Assembly (NCBI RefSeq): GCF_022605165.1
Contig: NC_063070.1
Span: 1,674,001 to 1,738,000 of the forward strand
Direction: 5' to 3'
DNA length: 64,000 bases
From: Purpureocillium takamizusanense
Lineage: Eukaryota > Ascomycota > Sordariomycetes > Hypocreales > Ophiocordycipitaceae
This document shows, one piece after another, positions 1 through 11,753 of the stretch. Each line of letters begins with the position of its first letter. Positions within the stretch are counted from its first letter, which is position 1. Both the position numbers and the translations under genes were made by a program. Under the pieces are notes generated by a model. The model worked only from the letters and a program-made list of their open reading frames with translations, did no database searches and was not told where the DNA came from.

Positions 1-777
1 GTCAAAGAGCGGGCTTGCCTTCCTGGCTGGAGCACAATTCCGTGGATCAATGCCACCCGGGGCCCCGTTGCAGATCTGTGCGACGCGTTGCGGCCGGCCA
101 AGCTCCGCCTGCTGTCCGGCCGTCGCGTCGCGAACCGTACGAAGTACAATATCGATGTCAGGGAATCAATGGGTTGCCGATTCATGCCTCCGCGCGACAT
201 ATGTTTAGAATTTCCATGTTCTCTTTTAAACGCATGTGACGATCAAGTGGCTCGTCTCTCAGAAGCCAACCCTTTGGCTCGCCCGAGGCCGCATGAGGTC
301 TTACCGTCACAACGGGCGACGCAGGACGCCGTCCCGATATCTCGGGAGGCAACGCGAGCCTTCCGACATGATTACACCGTGCGGACTTGACAGGTTACAG
401 CGCAGGCGCTTGTACGAATGTATGCATGCACGCTGCCATTTATCGTTGGGCGCTTGAATGTCGGATCGCGCCGCCCGCGCATCGAACGATGTTGGGGTCT
501 CCTTGGTCTAGCAACTCCCCTCGGTCTATCAACGCTGTTTCCGTGTCTACAATTCGTATAAAGGAAAAGATCGCATGCGCGCACGCCGTTACTCGTCGGG
601 ACATGCCCGTACCCAACGCAATGGGGCCAGTTGCCTCCCACCAACTACACCTTCATGCCTCGCTCAATCTCGTCCACCCAGCCGCATACCCTCTTCGCCA
701 CGATCCAGCTGTTATCTATCCAGCTCCGAAAGTTAGCTCATAGTAGTAGTATGTAGATAACTGCAGGCTTCATCAGT
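1..777. other. Intergenic, no supported gene
   Basis: No ORF here shows a recognisable domain, and the open frames on both strands overlap each other without coding character. One copy of the dispersed 11-mer GTACGAAGTAC lies at 137-147. The right end is the 3' flank of the leftward hydrolase gene, with a short TAG/GTA-rich run near 738-755. Confidence 0.6.
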
Positions 778-1842
778 TCAAGCAGCGGAATGAAGTGGCA
801 ACGTACGCTCTGTCGTGCAGAATGCATGCGGGAGACCGCCGCCCTCGTCCACCGCGATGCTCGTCGCCCCACCCCTTTTGCCATGCTGCCTCCTCCGCTC
901 GATGAACTCGTCCCGCGCGTGGTCGGCAACCCAGTGGTCCCTCTTGCCGTAAAAGAGAAAGAACTTGGGCGTCGTCTCAGATGTCGCCGCCCCGTCGCGG
1001 CCCTTGGCGTCATCCTCCTTGGATACCTCCCACAGCTCCTCTCCCCACGTCTCCTCGCGCACGCCGTCCAGCTCCGACAGGCCGAGATGCAGCGCCTGAC
1101 GGATCCCGTCGCGGCTTTTGAGCCACTCGGCCGTGACGGCGGCCGCATGCGCCGAGAAGCCCATGAAGCGCTCGATGAGCCACCGCAGCGCCCCTTCCGT
1201 CCAGGGCGCGAGTGCGAGGCGGGCAATGTGTGGCGCGACGGCAGCGAGGCCGGGGACATCGCGCAATGCCTGCACCCGCCGCCCGCTCGGGGAGGCTCCG
1301 ATGGACACGATGGTCGGGAAGAGCAGGAAGCCGTGGCGCAGACGGAGGTGCGACGACCCTCCGGATGGAGTCTGCGCGTGACGGTGAAACACCTCGAGAG
1401 CAATGTACGAGCCGATGGAATGCCCCGCTAGTATGACAAAGTCATACGGAATCCGGGGGGCTTGTTGCATGTTGTCGGCCGGACCCGGCGGCGGAGGACA
1501 GTCGGCGGCGGCGGCGGCGGCGGGATCCCGGCCACGGCTCCGTGCGGCCACGTCGCTGTACATGGCGTCAATCTGCCCGTTCAGGTCCCACGGCTGCGGA
1601 CCCCCGGCCCGCCCGGGCGCGGCAAACGGCTCATGCTCGGCATCGCTGAAGCCAAGGAGGTTTCTGCCGTAGATGTCGTACGCGGTGCGCGGGCCAGCCG
1701 CCGCGGCGTCGAGCATGCCGTGCAAGGCGCCGAGGAAGTCGGCATAGTATCCGACGAGACCTGGATTGCCGCAGATGAAGTAGATGAGCGCGCGGCGGTT
1801 AGGTGATCGGATTCCGGAGGGGTGCCATATTGAGGATATCAT
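778..1842 (-). CDS. Lipid-droplet-associated hydrolase family protein (LDAH type)
   Basis: Single-exon gene of about 354 residues. The N-terminal motif YFICGNPGLVGYYADFL is typical of the LDAH family, alpha/beta hydrolases bound to lipid droplets and linked to sterol ester or neutral lipid turnover. The nucleophile elbow is GHSIGSYIA, around residue 140. Late in the protein come an Asp-bearing segment (FYGKRDHWVADHARDEF) and a His segment (GGLPHAFC) that could complete the triad. I chose the ATG at 1842 (MISSIWHPSG) because the further upstream in-frame extension is Arg/Pro/His-rich and looks like translated leader. Family assignment is firm, but the substrate is not shown by sequence. The gene has no intron, unlike most neighbours. 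Confidence 0.85.
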   Translation of the reverse strand: MISSIWHPSGIRSPNRRALIYFICGNPGLVGYYADFLGALHGMLDAAAAGPRTAYDIYGRNLLGFSDAEHEPFAAPGRAGGPQPWDLNGQIDAMYSDVAARSRGRDPAAAAAADCPPPPGPADNMQQAPRIPYDFVILAGHSIGSYIALEVFHRHAQTPSGGSSHLRLRHGFLLFPTIVSIGASPSGRRVQALRDVPGLAAVAPHIARLALAPWTEGALRWLIERFMGFSAHAAAVTAEWLKSRDGIRQALHLGLSELDGVREETWGEELWEVSKEDDAKGRDGAATSETTPKFFLFYGKRDHWVADHARDEFIERRRQHGKRGGATSIAVDEGGGLPHAFCTTERTLPLHSAA

Positions 1843-2492
1843 GGCGCGGCGCCCGCGATACCGTGACCGTCTGCTGGGCTTGTGGGGTGTAGGTGTGTGT
1901 GACGCGGAAGTAAGTCGATGCGTGGATGGGATCAGAAGTTCAGAACATGGGAGGTGGCGCCGTTGCCTGTGTGGGGCGGGCCGCGATGCACATGTCGGCG
2001 TCCGGCACAGAACGACCGCCGAGAGAAGCAAGCGTAATCAAACTCCGGACATACTAAAGGAATTTCTGTTTCCATTAAATGTGGTATTTCAGCATCGGTA
2101 TCAATTGCAAACCATGCAAACCATCAAAGCAACAACACTTGGGTCCATGGGCGCGCACTTGTCTCGATTTTGTTGGTGATGAACCGTTCGTCTCATTAAT
2201 GATACTTCGTTCTGTCACAGGCAGTGAGACTGTTACGAAACGTAACCTGAGATGGACGCTGGTGTTTCTCTCTCTCTCTCGCTCGAGGAAGTGTTCTACA
2301 AATGGAAAGACGTCCTAATCCATTGCTCCCCACGCTCTGCTCTTCAAACATGAATTTGCTCTTCGAACATGCATTAAGCGCAATAGATTGCATGCAAAGC
2401 TTAGGAGTCATAATAGGGATATCGATATCTTTGGCCCTCTCGAAGGCCATATAGACGATGCCGGTGCCAGTCATAGTCCACTATGTATCCTG
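1843..2492. other. Intergenic region upstream of the hydrolase
   Basis: About 650 bp containing the promoter of the leftward hydrolase and the 3' flank of the DUF7730-like gene. A short CT microsatellite lies at 2267-2280. No additional gene is supported. Confidence 0.6.
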
Positions 2493-4169
2493 TTAGCAAC
2501 GCCCGACGTTAAACAGCCGCCCATGCCACTCACTGCCAGAATCAAGCTTGACGTCTTCAAAGCACATGTGAATCCAATATCCATCTCTCCGCGTCGCGGG
2601 CCGCTCAAGACTCTCCACGTCCGCATCATCGCTTGTCGCTTTCGGTGTCTCTCTCCAGCACTTGAGCCCCTCAATGTCCGCTCGCTGGAGCCTCGTCTTA
2701 GCCTCGCCCTGCCTCTCTAGGAGGTACAGGTCGATGACCTCGTACCACTCCCACTTGGAGCACGACACCAGCACCTCGGCGCTCGGCGGCGCAATCCTCT
2801 CCAGCAGGCCGTCGATTTCGGGGAACAGACGCTCGTGCAGCGCGCGCGAGAGCACCTCGGCGCTCTCGTACGGCCACTCCAGCCCCGTCGCCTCGTCGAC
2901 CTCCCCGTACGCCAGCGTGTGGAAGCTGATGCGAAGATGGCGCAGGGAGGGGAAGAGGGGCGCCTTGAAGGGCGGGGAGCCCTTGCGACCCGTGAAGCCC
3001 TGGCGAAGCGCGACCTGCTTCGGCTTCCACACGAGCTCGAGTGATGTCATCTCCGATAGCCGCTGTCGCGGGACCAGGTCCTGGATGCAGCGGAGGAGAA
3101 TGGGCGACCTTATGTGGATGGTGTTTGTCTTGTATATCACCTCGACCCCTTCGGCATACCTATGAAGCCAGCTGTCTGTTAGCTTTCCACACCAAATGCA
3201 TGACGGCGATGACGACGAAAACACCTGTCCAGTGGTAGCGAAAACCTACGCCTGTCTGCACGCCAGCAGCCATCCTAATACGCCAATCTGGCACTTGCCG
3301 GGCCACTGTCCCGGCCACTTGTTGCACTCCCCCGCGCCCTCCAGACAGCGGTCATCGTCCGGCTCGCGAAAGTGGTTCCACGGGTTATTGCGCCGCCTGC
3401 CTAGTGGGAGGAGAGCCGGCCCCGCCTCTTCCTCCTCCGGCGACGGGAACCGGTGGCACACGCAGCCGAACCAGCGCCATCGCTTGCCCTCGCCGGGCAG
3501 CAGGTGCGCCTCGCGGCCGCCGGGCGCCAGGTAGTCGTATATGCGCGCATGTATGCCCCAGCCCTCGTACGGCCTCTTCGTGATCAGGTTGTGCCGCTTC
3601 CGGAAGCTGAGGTCCATGTGCAACGTCCGATCGCCAAACGCGAGCATCAGGATGTGGCGGCGCACTTCCGGGGGCACGCGCTCAAACAGCAGGCATGGCG
3701 GCGGCGGCTTCGTGGGGCTCGTCGCGTGCGATTGAGTGCTAGCGTGAGCATCAATACTATCAGTCGCGGCGGCTGGCGCGAAGAGAGGCACGCTGCGTTC
3801 GGGTGCGGCGAGGAAGAGCTTGCTGAGGGACGCGCGCTCGCGGTTGCGCTCGCGGCGCTCCCGGTGGCGAGGCGATCGCGGGTTGGCAAACGACCAGGCA
3901 AGCTTGCCAAGCTCCCACGCCTTGATCAGCAGGATGAAGACGAACAAGCTGATGGTAGCGCCGACGGCCGCCACGAGGTCGGGCGTCGAACGGAGGAGGC
4001 CGTCACGACGACATTGAGCCCACAAGGGGGGCCAACCCTGGAATAGCTCGCCCAGCTCCTCGCGCAGGGAGATCATGGTGTCGCGAGGCGTGCGCGAGGA
4101 TAGGGCATGTCGTCGGATCGCCGCGGCTGAGGCGACGTTGACGACGAGGTCGGACGGCTGAGACGACAA
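2493..4169 (-). CDS. DUF7730-like fungal protein with an N-terminal membrane segment
   Basis: Two exons, 4169-3250 and 3159-2493. The 90-nt intron (3160-3249) has donor GTAGGT and acceptor CATAG, and splicing gives 529 codons including stop. The join rebuilds a characteristic stretch, LLACRQA followed by YAEGVEVIYKTNTIHI. With the upstream LLFERVPPEVRRHILMLAFG block, this matches the fungal DUF7730 family (F-box-like start, then a TCRQIYxE-type motif). Residues about 68-85 (LVAAVGATISLFVFILLIKA) form one likely transmembrane helix. Residues 90-160 are basic and low in complexity. Function is unknown for the family. An alternative in-frame Met 31 residues downstream is equally possible as the start. 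An 11-mer GTACGAAGTAC sits 43 bp upstream of the ATG. Confidence 0.8.
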
Positions 4170-4749
4170 GGGTGCGGTTTAGTTGCAGGACGCACGGCCA
4201 CTACCAAGTTTGTACGAAGTACGAACCCGGGGAACGAATGATACACGTCCGCGCCGGCATTGCTCACTCTTCCAAAGTCACGACAGGCGTCTTGTCATCG
4301 CGCTGCCGTCCTCTGTCAGTGTGCGCACAAGAAAAATTTCCTGGACAGCGCCGATAATATTGACCGCGCACCTGCCACTGAAGCCATCGTGACCCAAACA
4401 GCCAGCCAGAAAGACTGGCTCATCAGAGCATCTCCACGCCTCAACTCCTATGGCCTGGCCAGCGCCTTGCCGGCTGTGCTTGTGAAAGTGACCAAGCAAA
4501 GGCCGTCGAAAGCTTACTGTTTGATTCGAATGATTCGAATGCTGCTACACGATGCTAGCCATGGTTGTTACTCATTACATTAATGCTCGTCAATGCCAAC
4601 ATGTCGTGTACAGACCGATCGACATGCCCCTCCACAGGTTCTCGTTCGGTATCTGATGCCCCAAGCCGGATGTTGTCGCGCTGACACGTGAGAGAAGCAC
4701 CTGGCTGCGCCCCTTACATCTCAGTTGCATCGCGAGGACCGCCCCACCA
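4170..4749. other. Intergenic region between DUF7730-like gene and PFF1
   Basis: Promoter side of the DUF7730-like gene and 3' flank of PFF1, both leftward. It carries one copy of GTACGAAGTAC at 4212-4222. No coding signal was found. Confidence 0.6.
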
Positions 4750-7700
4750 TTATGAAGACATCTCGAATGTCTTCTTCACCAGCACAAGGCCCGTGGTCCT
4801 CTTGGTCACTGTGGCCCAGTTCGGCATGTACTGCTTCAACTCGTGCAGCGCAGGGATGTTGGTCACCCGATTCCCGTCGTCCCAGGCACACTTTACTGTC
4901 ACCTGGAACGGGCTCCCACGTGCCCTGAGTTCCCCGTCCACGTTCCTAGACGTTTCGTTCTCGCCAGACAGACCTTGAATGGGTGCCTCCAAGGAATGAC
5001 CGCTGCTGCTCAGCTGCAGCGTCACGTTCCACGTGCCTTGCCACGTTCGCCGCCAAAGCTGGAGGTTTTTGACACCGTCCCTGGGCATCGAACCGAAGCG
5101 CTCGTCTCTGGATCCACCGCCTTCGACTGAGAAGCCAAACATTGGTTCGGATAGTTCCACGTAGCATACTTTCGTGTTTAGAGCCTCGATGCGGAGACCA
5201 GCTGACTTTCCATCCGCATATTTCGTGACAGATGCGGACACTACCGCATCCAATTCCTTCCCATCTGCGGGATCTGGCGGGAGCGAGGACGCATCGTACT
5301 TGCACTCCATGAGATTCTCAACAATTGACTTTTCGCACTTGATTTCTTGGCCCGAAGCTGCTGGCAAGGACGTGATGACGGGTCGAACGAATTCCTCCAA
5401 TCCAACCAGCGAGACCGTGTTTGAACCATTGTCCAGATCTACAATCTGCTGGAACCGGAGCTTGAAGCGATTATTCGTGGAAAATGGGAAGGCAACCATG
5501 TTGTATATTAGAGTGCCAGCGAAGACCAGGAGCAAGAAGAGCGGGATGTGGTGGGTGACGCGGTGTATGAATGGTGATAGGGGGATTAGTAGCAAGATGC
5601 TCAGGATACCGATTCCCATCAGAGGCGTCAGCAAGCTGCTTCCGTCAGGACCTGTCATTTGCATCGCTGTCATCTGGACGAGCCCGAGATTCCCGAGTAT
5701 CACAACGTGTACCGGAGCGAGGAGAAGAAGCTGTAGGAACCAGGTCCATGCCGGCAGACGGCCGGACCATGACTGCTCGGATTCGTAAGGTGGGTTGCCG
5801 GGTACTGATGACGGGACGACTGGTTCCGCCGCTACAGACCTACGGTAAGTGCTGGCAAATGTCGTCGGTGTGTTGGAGCCATATCCTGGTTCGCCGGCCC
5901 TCAGAGGTGTCGTCTCGGTCGCGTCGGCGCCATCATCTCCATCCTCTGCCGGCTGATCGCGACTCGTCTCCTCATCCGCACTGTGGGGTGCATTTTGCGT
6001 GGTATTACCTTGCGCTGCATTTTGCAGCTGTTGGGCAAATTCTTGCTTTCCGGGCAGTGCCACTTGCTCCAGGAGAGATATCAGCAGGCATAAGAATACT
6101 GCCGTGTGAAGGAAGGCAGCAAAATAGAGGGCACCGATGTCCATGCGATCCTCCGCTACAGCTGCAAGGACCTGTATGACCCAAGTCAAGACGAACAGCC
6201 ATATGAGGACGAAGCCGCGGTGGAGCGCACTTGGTCGCACGAAGCTGGATCCTCGCATGATCAACCAGAACGCAAAGTAGAACAAGGACATTGTCATTGC
6301 CCAGCTGGAGTATGTCAGCGAGTACGTTCAGTCCTGGACAGTCGGGGGTGCCTTACACCGCATAACCACTGCTACCGATTATGAGCGGGTTGAACTTCGC
6401 GACTAGATATACCGAGCCAACCGTCAAGCCGGCGGCGAACACGAGCGCGAGTGGGAAACGGAAGAAGCCCCTCCACCCGCCGAGCGAGACCGAGCTCTCG
6501 CCCGTCTCGGAGTCTGTTTTGATGTCCCTCGCGAAGAAGTAGTATTTGTCGTTTCGTACGAGAAGGTAGGTCACGATCAAAAGCACCAGAGGCGTGGCGA
6601 CAAGAAGCGTCAAGGACCACGCAAATAGCCCTCTAAGCGGCAACGCGGCCCAGGCGTCGCCAAAAAAGTCAAACCACACGCCAGCCGTGGGCCTGCCGTT
6701 CTGAGCAAGATCCTTTCTTCCATCAGAGCGAGGGCCGTTGAATTCGGTGCTCGTCGTCTCCGAGAGAGCTTTTGTTGACGCCAGAGCTGCCGAGAGCATG
6801 TGCCAAATGCTGCGTACGGACGTGTGCCGAGTGTCATCCTCTTCCGTGTGATAGCGTGCTCGGGGCTCATAAAATGCAATATCGAGTCCGCGCTGCCCGA
6901 ATATACCGGCAAACACCTGATAATCAGTCCCGCTCTTGATGACACCTCGCTCAAAAGCATTGGCGGCGACAACAGACCCAAAGGGGTGCGGGCTTTGGCC
7001 ATAGGCACTTGCAACCTGCAAGTCGGTTGTGCGAAAAAGCATGGCGCGTCCACCCGCACCGGCTCCTTCGAGGTTGACAAAGGTGTGGCAAAAACCGAGC
7101 AACGGGCTGTACCCGAAGGCGTTGGCGCCAAGAAGTCCATCTTCCTCAGCGTTGTTGAAGAGCAGCACGATGCCGTTCTTCGGCTGACGGTCCTCGGAAG
7201 TGAAGTAACTCAAGAGCTGGAGCAACGTCACGCAGGACATGCCATCGTCAGTGGCTCCGTAGCCTGTCGAAACCCTTAAAAGCAGTGAGCGAGCGTGTCA
7301 CATGCGCCGGACGTGACTTACGAGTCAAAATGGCAGTTGACAAGAACACCACCCGAGTGCCGGGAGGCCTTGATGCCCTCTTCGGTGAGCCACCAATCGC
7401 CCTCGGGGTCATCCTTGCCGTGGATGTAAACGTATACGTTGTCTCCTTCAAAGTACTGGCCGGTTACCGAGAATCTGCCCTTGGCTGTGTACGTTACGTT
7501 GGACACGCGGTCGTCAAAGATGGTCGCACCGGGCGGTTTCCCCACGAGTTCCGTCACCCCCTCAGCAAACCTGTCTGCGGCAGACTCAAGACTGAACTTC
7601 GTCAGTCGCGATAGTCCTCGGCGTCTCGCGAAGGCAGGTGCACGAACCCATATCTCCATGTGACCCCGCCAGATGTATCCACCGTGTAGTCCAGCCCATT

Positions 7701-7994
7701 GCGCTCCAGGATGCTTTTCGAGCGGGCGATTATGAAGTCGCGCACGCGGTCGTTTTCGTGGCTGTTATACGGGTGATAGGTTCTCGTGATGGTCTGCAAA
7801 TCGGACCACGCTTCGGAGAGGTTCAGACCCCGTTCGAGGGCGGCGTCACCGGGCGAAGGAGGGACCGTCTCGTGGACGTAGAGAAGGGGAATAATCAAGG
7901 CGAGGTAGACGACGGTGGTCCAGAACGTAACCGGGCCTGGCCCGAACGCAAAGGGATTTCGGACTGCCATGGCGGGGAACTGCCTGGCCGGCAA
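4750..7994 (-). CDS. PFF1: Vacuolar membrane protease, M28 family (Pff1)
   Basis: Four exons: 7994-7648, 7591-7322, 7274-6357 and 6304-4750. Introns are 56, 47 and 52 nt, with donors GTTCGT, GTAAGT and GTAAGG; the first and last have CTGAC branch sites. The product is about 1029 residues, or 1021 if the second Met at 7970 is used, matching the family. It has a short N-terminal tail, one membrane helix ([17 protein letters not shown]), then a lumenal M28 metallopeptidase domain. Splicing restores the metal-site motif [16 protein letters not shown], followed by [14 protein letters not shown] with the catalytic and metal-binding Glu pair. About eight further hydrophobic helices follow, with an acidic, Thr/Pro-rich loop between helices in the last exon. 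The family is known to act in the vacuolar membrane; the substrate is unknown. Confidence 0.93.
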
Positions 7995-9127
7995 AGGGCG
8001 TGCAGCGACGCCAAACTGGCAACCCGCGGCGGCGGACAGTGGCGCGAGAAGCGGCGCAAACCTGGCGATGGCGATTTGCGTGTGCGATAGCGGCTTTAAC
8101 TAGTCATGCTGTGTAATACTGCTCCTTGGGGGTACAAAGCAGACCTAGGGTCTTAAATGTAGGAGGCTTCGGTGTGAAACCGTAGGGGCGTACCGAGGGC
8201 TCAGGAGGGATGGTGGAGAGATGCTTGCGAGGGAGCTCCGAGCAAGGTGGAGAAGCTGGGGAGGACAAGAGCTGGAGGTTCGTGACGGAATGCGGGCCAG
8301 CTGTGTGGGACCTGCGCAAAGCCACTAGTAGGCGCGACTGACCCCGCTGTCGACGGCCCGTCGTTCATGCATCCGGGCATGTTTGTACCAGCAATCAACC
8401 ACCCGCGTGGGCGGCTTAAATCCCGGATTCGACGCGTTACACGAGAACCGTCACGTCGCGGGCTCTCATGAGGTACTAGGTAGTTTACAGATGGTAGGTT
8501 GCAGTGCTTGCCTACATACTGCCTAAACAAGTACCATGCATCAACCCGGGCTTCTACAATATTTGTGCATGCAAGACCTTGCCGCCGTGGTCAACACGGC
8601 ACGACAGACTGTACACACAGTCACCTTCACTGCGATTGACGCCACGATAGCGCTAGTTTCTCGTACCAGTACATATTCCTACCGTAAGCGACTATCTAGG
8701 GCCGCGCTCCAAAAGCAAAGCAACATTCCCATGAACTCCAAACCTTGAGCACGATACAAGCGGTAATTGCCAAAAGTGCAAATTTCTTGCTTCAGGGCTT
8801 GGTCCACGAGTACTTTGTCAGTCATAAACCAGACCCTGCACAATTAGTCCATGTGGTGCACCCGGAGGATGCCATAGGTAGTAGGGCTGAATATCGGCAG
8901 TTGGTTCAGCCTGGAATCGAAGCTCGTACGTTCTCCTGTCTGCTGTAACTTCAAAATACTTGAAGAAAAGACCACCGTTTTGTCTCTGGCCTTGTCCCGC
9001 GGACGAGGCAAATGATTGACCAACATCCAAACTGCCCTACGCATCGACGGTGAGTAAGATGTCCCCGCCACTGCCGTCGGCCGTGTCAGTGGTTAGTTGC
9101 GGGGTTCCGTGGTACCTGAGGGTTCGA
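7995..9127. other. Intergenic region between PFF1 and BBP
   Basis: About 1.1 kb holding the PFF1 promoter and the 3' flank of BBP. Open frames here are short and lack domains. No RNA gene was recognised. Confidence 0.6.
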
Positions 9128-11272
9128 CTAAGCGCCTGGGGGAGGAGGAGGCGGCTGGTTGCTCGGCGGCGGCGGAGGTGCCTCGCCAGATGGAGGAGGC
9201 GGCGGTAAGCCGCCTGGTGGGGGAGGCGGTGCATTCGAATATTGATGGATAAGGTTGTTGACGCTTCCCAGGCTAGGAGGTGCCGCTGGAAGACCAGGGG
9301 GTGGACCAGGGGGGGCGCCCATACCGGGTGCTCCAGGTCCTGCGCCGTTCATGCCAGGGGCGCTGCCATAGGCACCACCATATCCACCATAGCCCGAGTA
9401 GCCACCAGGCGCGCTCGAGGGCGGCGGCGGAGGCTGGTGCCAGGGTGCGGCGCCTCCGGGGGCACTTGCTCCTGGAGCAGAGCCGTAGCCCTGGCCGTAG
9501 TAGCTGTCGGACTGGGCCTCGTGGTTGCGGTTTCGGTCCCGGGCCCAAGGAGCGGCACTGCCGCCAGAGCCTCCCGAGGATCCATCACGCGAATCCTGAT
9601 TGCGAGGCCGCCACGGAGCAGGGCCGCCACCGCCACCGCCCTGCGAGCGCTGCCATGGCTTGACATCGCCGTTCTCGTGGCCACCGCCGGGCCCGGCCTC
9701 GATCTGGGCTGGAGCGGCGCTGGGACCGCCGCCGAGCTCTTGCATGAGTTGCTGCAATCCAGTTAGCAACGATCCAAAATCTGTTGGTCAGGACGGAATG
9801 ATGGACTAACCTCCATCTCCCGGTCGACGGCATCGCCGCCACCGATTCTTCCGGCAGGACGGCCGGGACCAACATCATTGCGCCAGCCCGTGCCACGCTG
9901 ACGATCGGGGCAGTCTCTAGCAAAGTGACCGGCATTGCCGCACACTCGACAGATGACGCTGGCCGTGAAGTTCTGCCTCTCGGGGCAATCATACTTTCGG
10001 TGCCCAATCTTACCACAATTCTGGCAGGCCTGGTTTTCGTCGTCTCGAAGAGTGCCATTGAGCGCAGCAAGTTCGCGGAGCTGATTTCGCTTGAGGTCGT
10101 TCTGGCCCTCTGGAACTGACGCGGCCTTGTGGCTGGTCAGCTTCTTGGAAATTTGGTGGAGCATGAACCGAGGACTTACCGTCTCAATGACGTTGTGAAT
10201 GAGCTGCTTGGCCTTATTGATCTTGTCTTCCGTGTCCGCCATAATGAGGCAGTGGAGATCTTCCTCTTGATTGCTTGAGTGAGCGGCATCGGATCGACCC
10301 TTGCCTTCCTTGACCGAGCCCTTGCCGCGAATGGCGATTTTGGCGCCCGATTCTGCCTCCATCTTCTTCAGAGTATTACCGCGGGGGCCAATAAGTAGAC
10401 CGACTTGAGCCTGAGTGTTAGTATCTGGAATATTCTGTTACGTGGCAAAGTGGTTAAGTGGCGTTAAGCGGCCTGAGCAAGTGACGCGGCCACAGATGAG
10501 GTCGGTCAGACCGGTCCTGATCCTGACTGCGCACCCGATAAAACGACAGTGCTGACGGAAGAAAAAAGGGAACAGGACGGGTTACAGCAAGGGTGCTAAT
10601 GAGGAACGCAACGGAAAGGAACATTGAACAAAAGAAATCGGTGGGGTTAGCAATCATACTGAAGTTAATCTCCGGATAGTCATTGACGGGCACGTAGACC
10701 TTTTCCTGGGTCTTGGTAGGTCGACGATAATCTTGGGGCGGGTGGTAGTTGGGGATGGACTTCATGGCACGCTCGATGAGTTTATGGCGTTCGTCTTCGA
10801 GTCGCTTGCGGTAGCGGTATTCGCGGGTGTTGACTCGGCGACCATGGTTATCGTACTGGGGAGGAGGAGACGGGGAGCTCCGGAGCGTGTCAGTACGCGC
10901 GTCAACGGAAGAATGACGGGAAAGTGAGCCACACCGATCGCCGTCTGCCGGAACGACGTCGTCAATGCGAAGCTTCTGGCTGATCTCCTCGATGCGCAAG
11001 TGAAGCGTGTACGCCTCCAGCTGCTCGCTTGTCATGTTCGCCCTGATGGCGGTAGGAAGCCCCATGAGGCCAGCGGCCTTGTTCTCGGAAGCATCGCCCC
11101 AACGGTTGCGTTTCTTGCGACGGCGCGGTCCATCATCGACGCGAGGCTCGGGGTCACGGCCGCGCTTCAGATCGCGGTCGGGCTCATCGGGCTCGGGCTC
11201 TCCGCCGAAGCGGCGCGACTTGCCCAACGGGATGTTGTTGGAGCCGGTGATGCCCTGGTGTCTCCACGACAT
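9128..11272 (-). CDS. BBP: Branchpoint-bridging protein (splicing factor 1, BBP/Msl5)
   Basis: Five exons: 11272-10935, 10877-10660, 10403-10180, 10125-9811 and 9751-9128. Introns are 57, 256, 54 and 59 nt, giving 572 residues. In order: an N-terminal U2AF-ligand-type motif ([11 protein letters not shown]), a helical hairpin region, a KH-QUA2 domain whose [14 protein letters not shown] loop is rebuilt across intron 2, two CCHC zinc knuckles ([14 protein letters not shown] and [14 protein letters not shown]), and a Pro/Gly-rich C-terminal third ending in polyproline runs. BBP binds the intron branch site and bridges to U2AF in early spliceosome assembly. Introns 1 and 3 are multiples of three without stop codons, so retention would keep the frame. 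Intron 2 uses CTCAAG seven bases beyond a CTCAG; only the former gives the conserved NFIGLL junction. Confidence 0.95.
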
Positions 11273-11753
11273 CTTGGCGAGGGTATCGCTCGTGCGAAAG
11301 AAGCGCGCTTCCTGTATCGGTTGGCAGGCTCTTTCGAGTTGGCATGCGATGGGCGCGTCGCTGTGATGGTGATGTCGTGAGGTGCAAAGTGCGAACTCGA
11401 TGAACAAGCGTGTGTGGCGTTGGGGCCTTGTCAAGTTTCTGAGGGATGGGATCCCGGAAGTGGAACAGGGATCATCCGGTAAAAGGGGACCACCCCCTTA
11501 GTCATCCGCCAGCTGTTTGCGCCCCCTCTGCCAGCTGCAGACGGCTGTTCACCCCACTCGGCGGCGACTGGCGCGCCGTTCTAGCTGTCGGCTGCGCTTT
11601 CAGAGTATCAGGTTTTTTTGCCCCGTACATCTAGACCGCTCTGCCGCACATTCAGACGAACTGGCCTGTCAAAGCAAGATTTGGGCGGTCTAGTAAGCAT
11701 GTAATTCACTCCTCGTGTCTTATTTAACAGTTCTGACACGATGGGAGCCCATT
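11273..11753. other. Intergenic region, BBP promoter
   Basis: About 480 bp between the BBP start codon and the stop of the ACS-type transporter. Nothing beyond presumed promoter and 3' flank was recognised. Confidence 0.6.
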
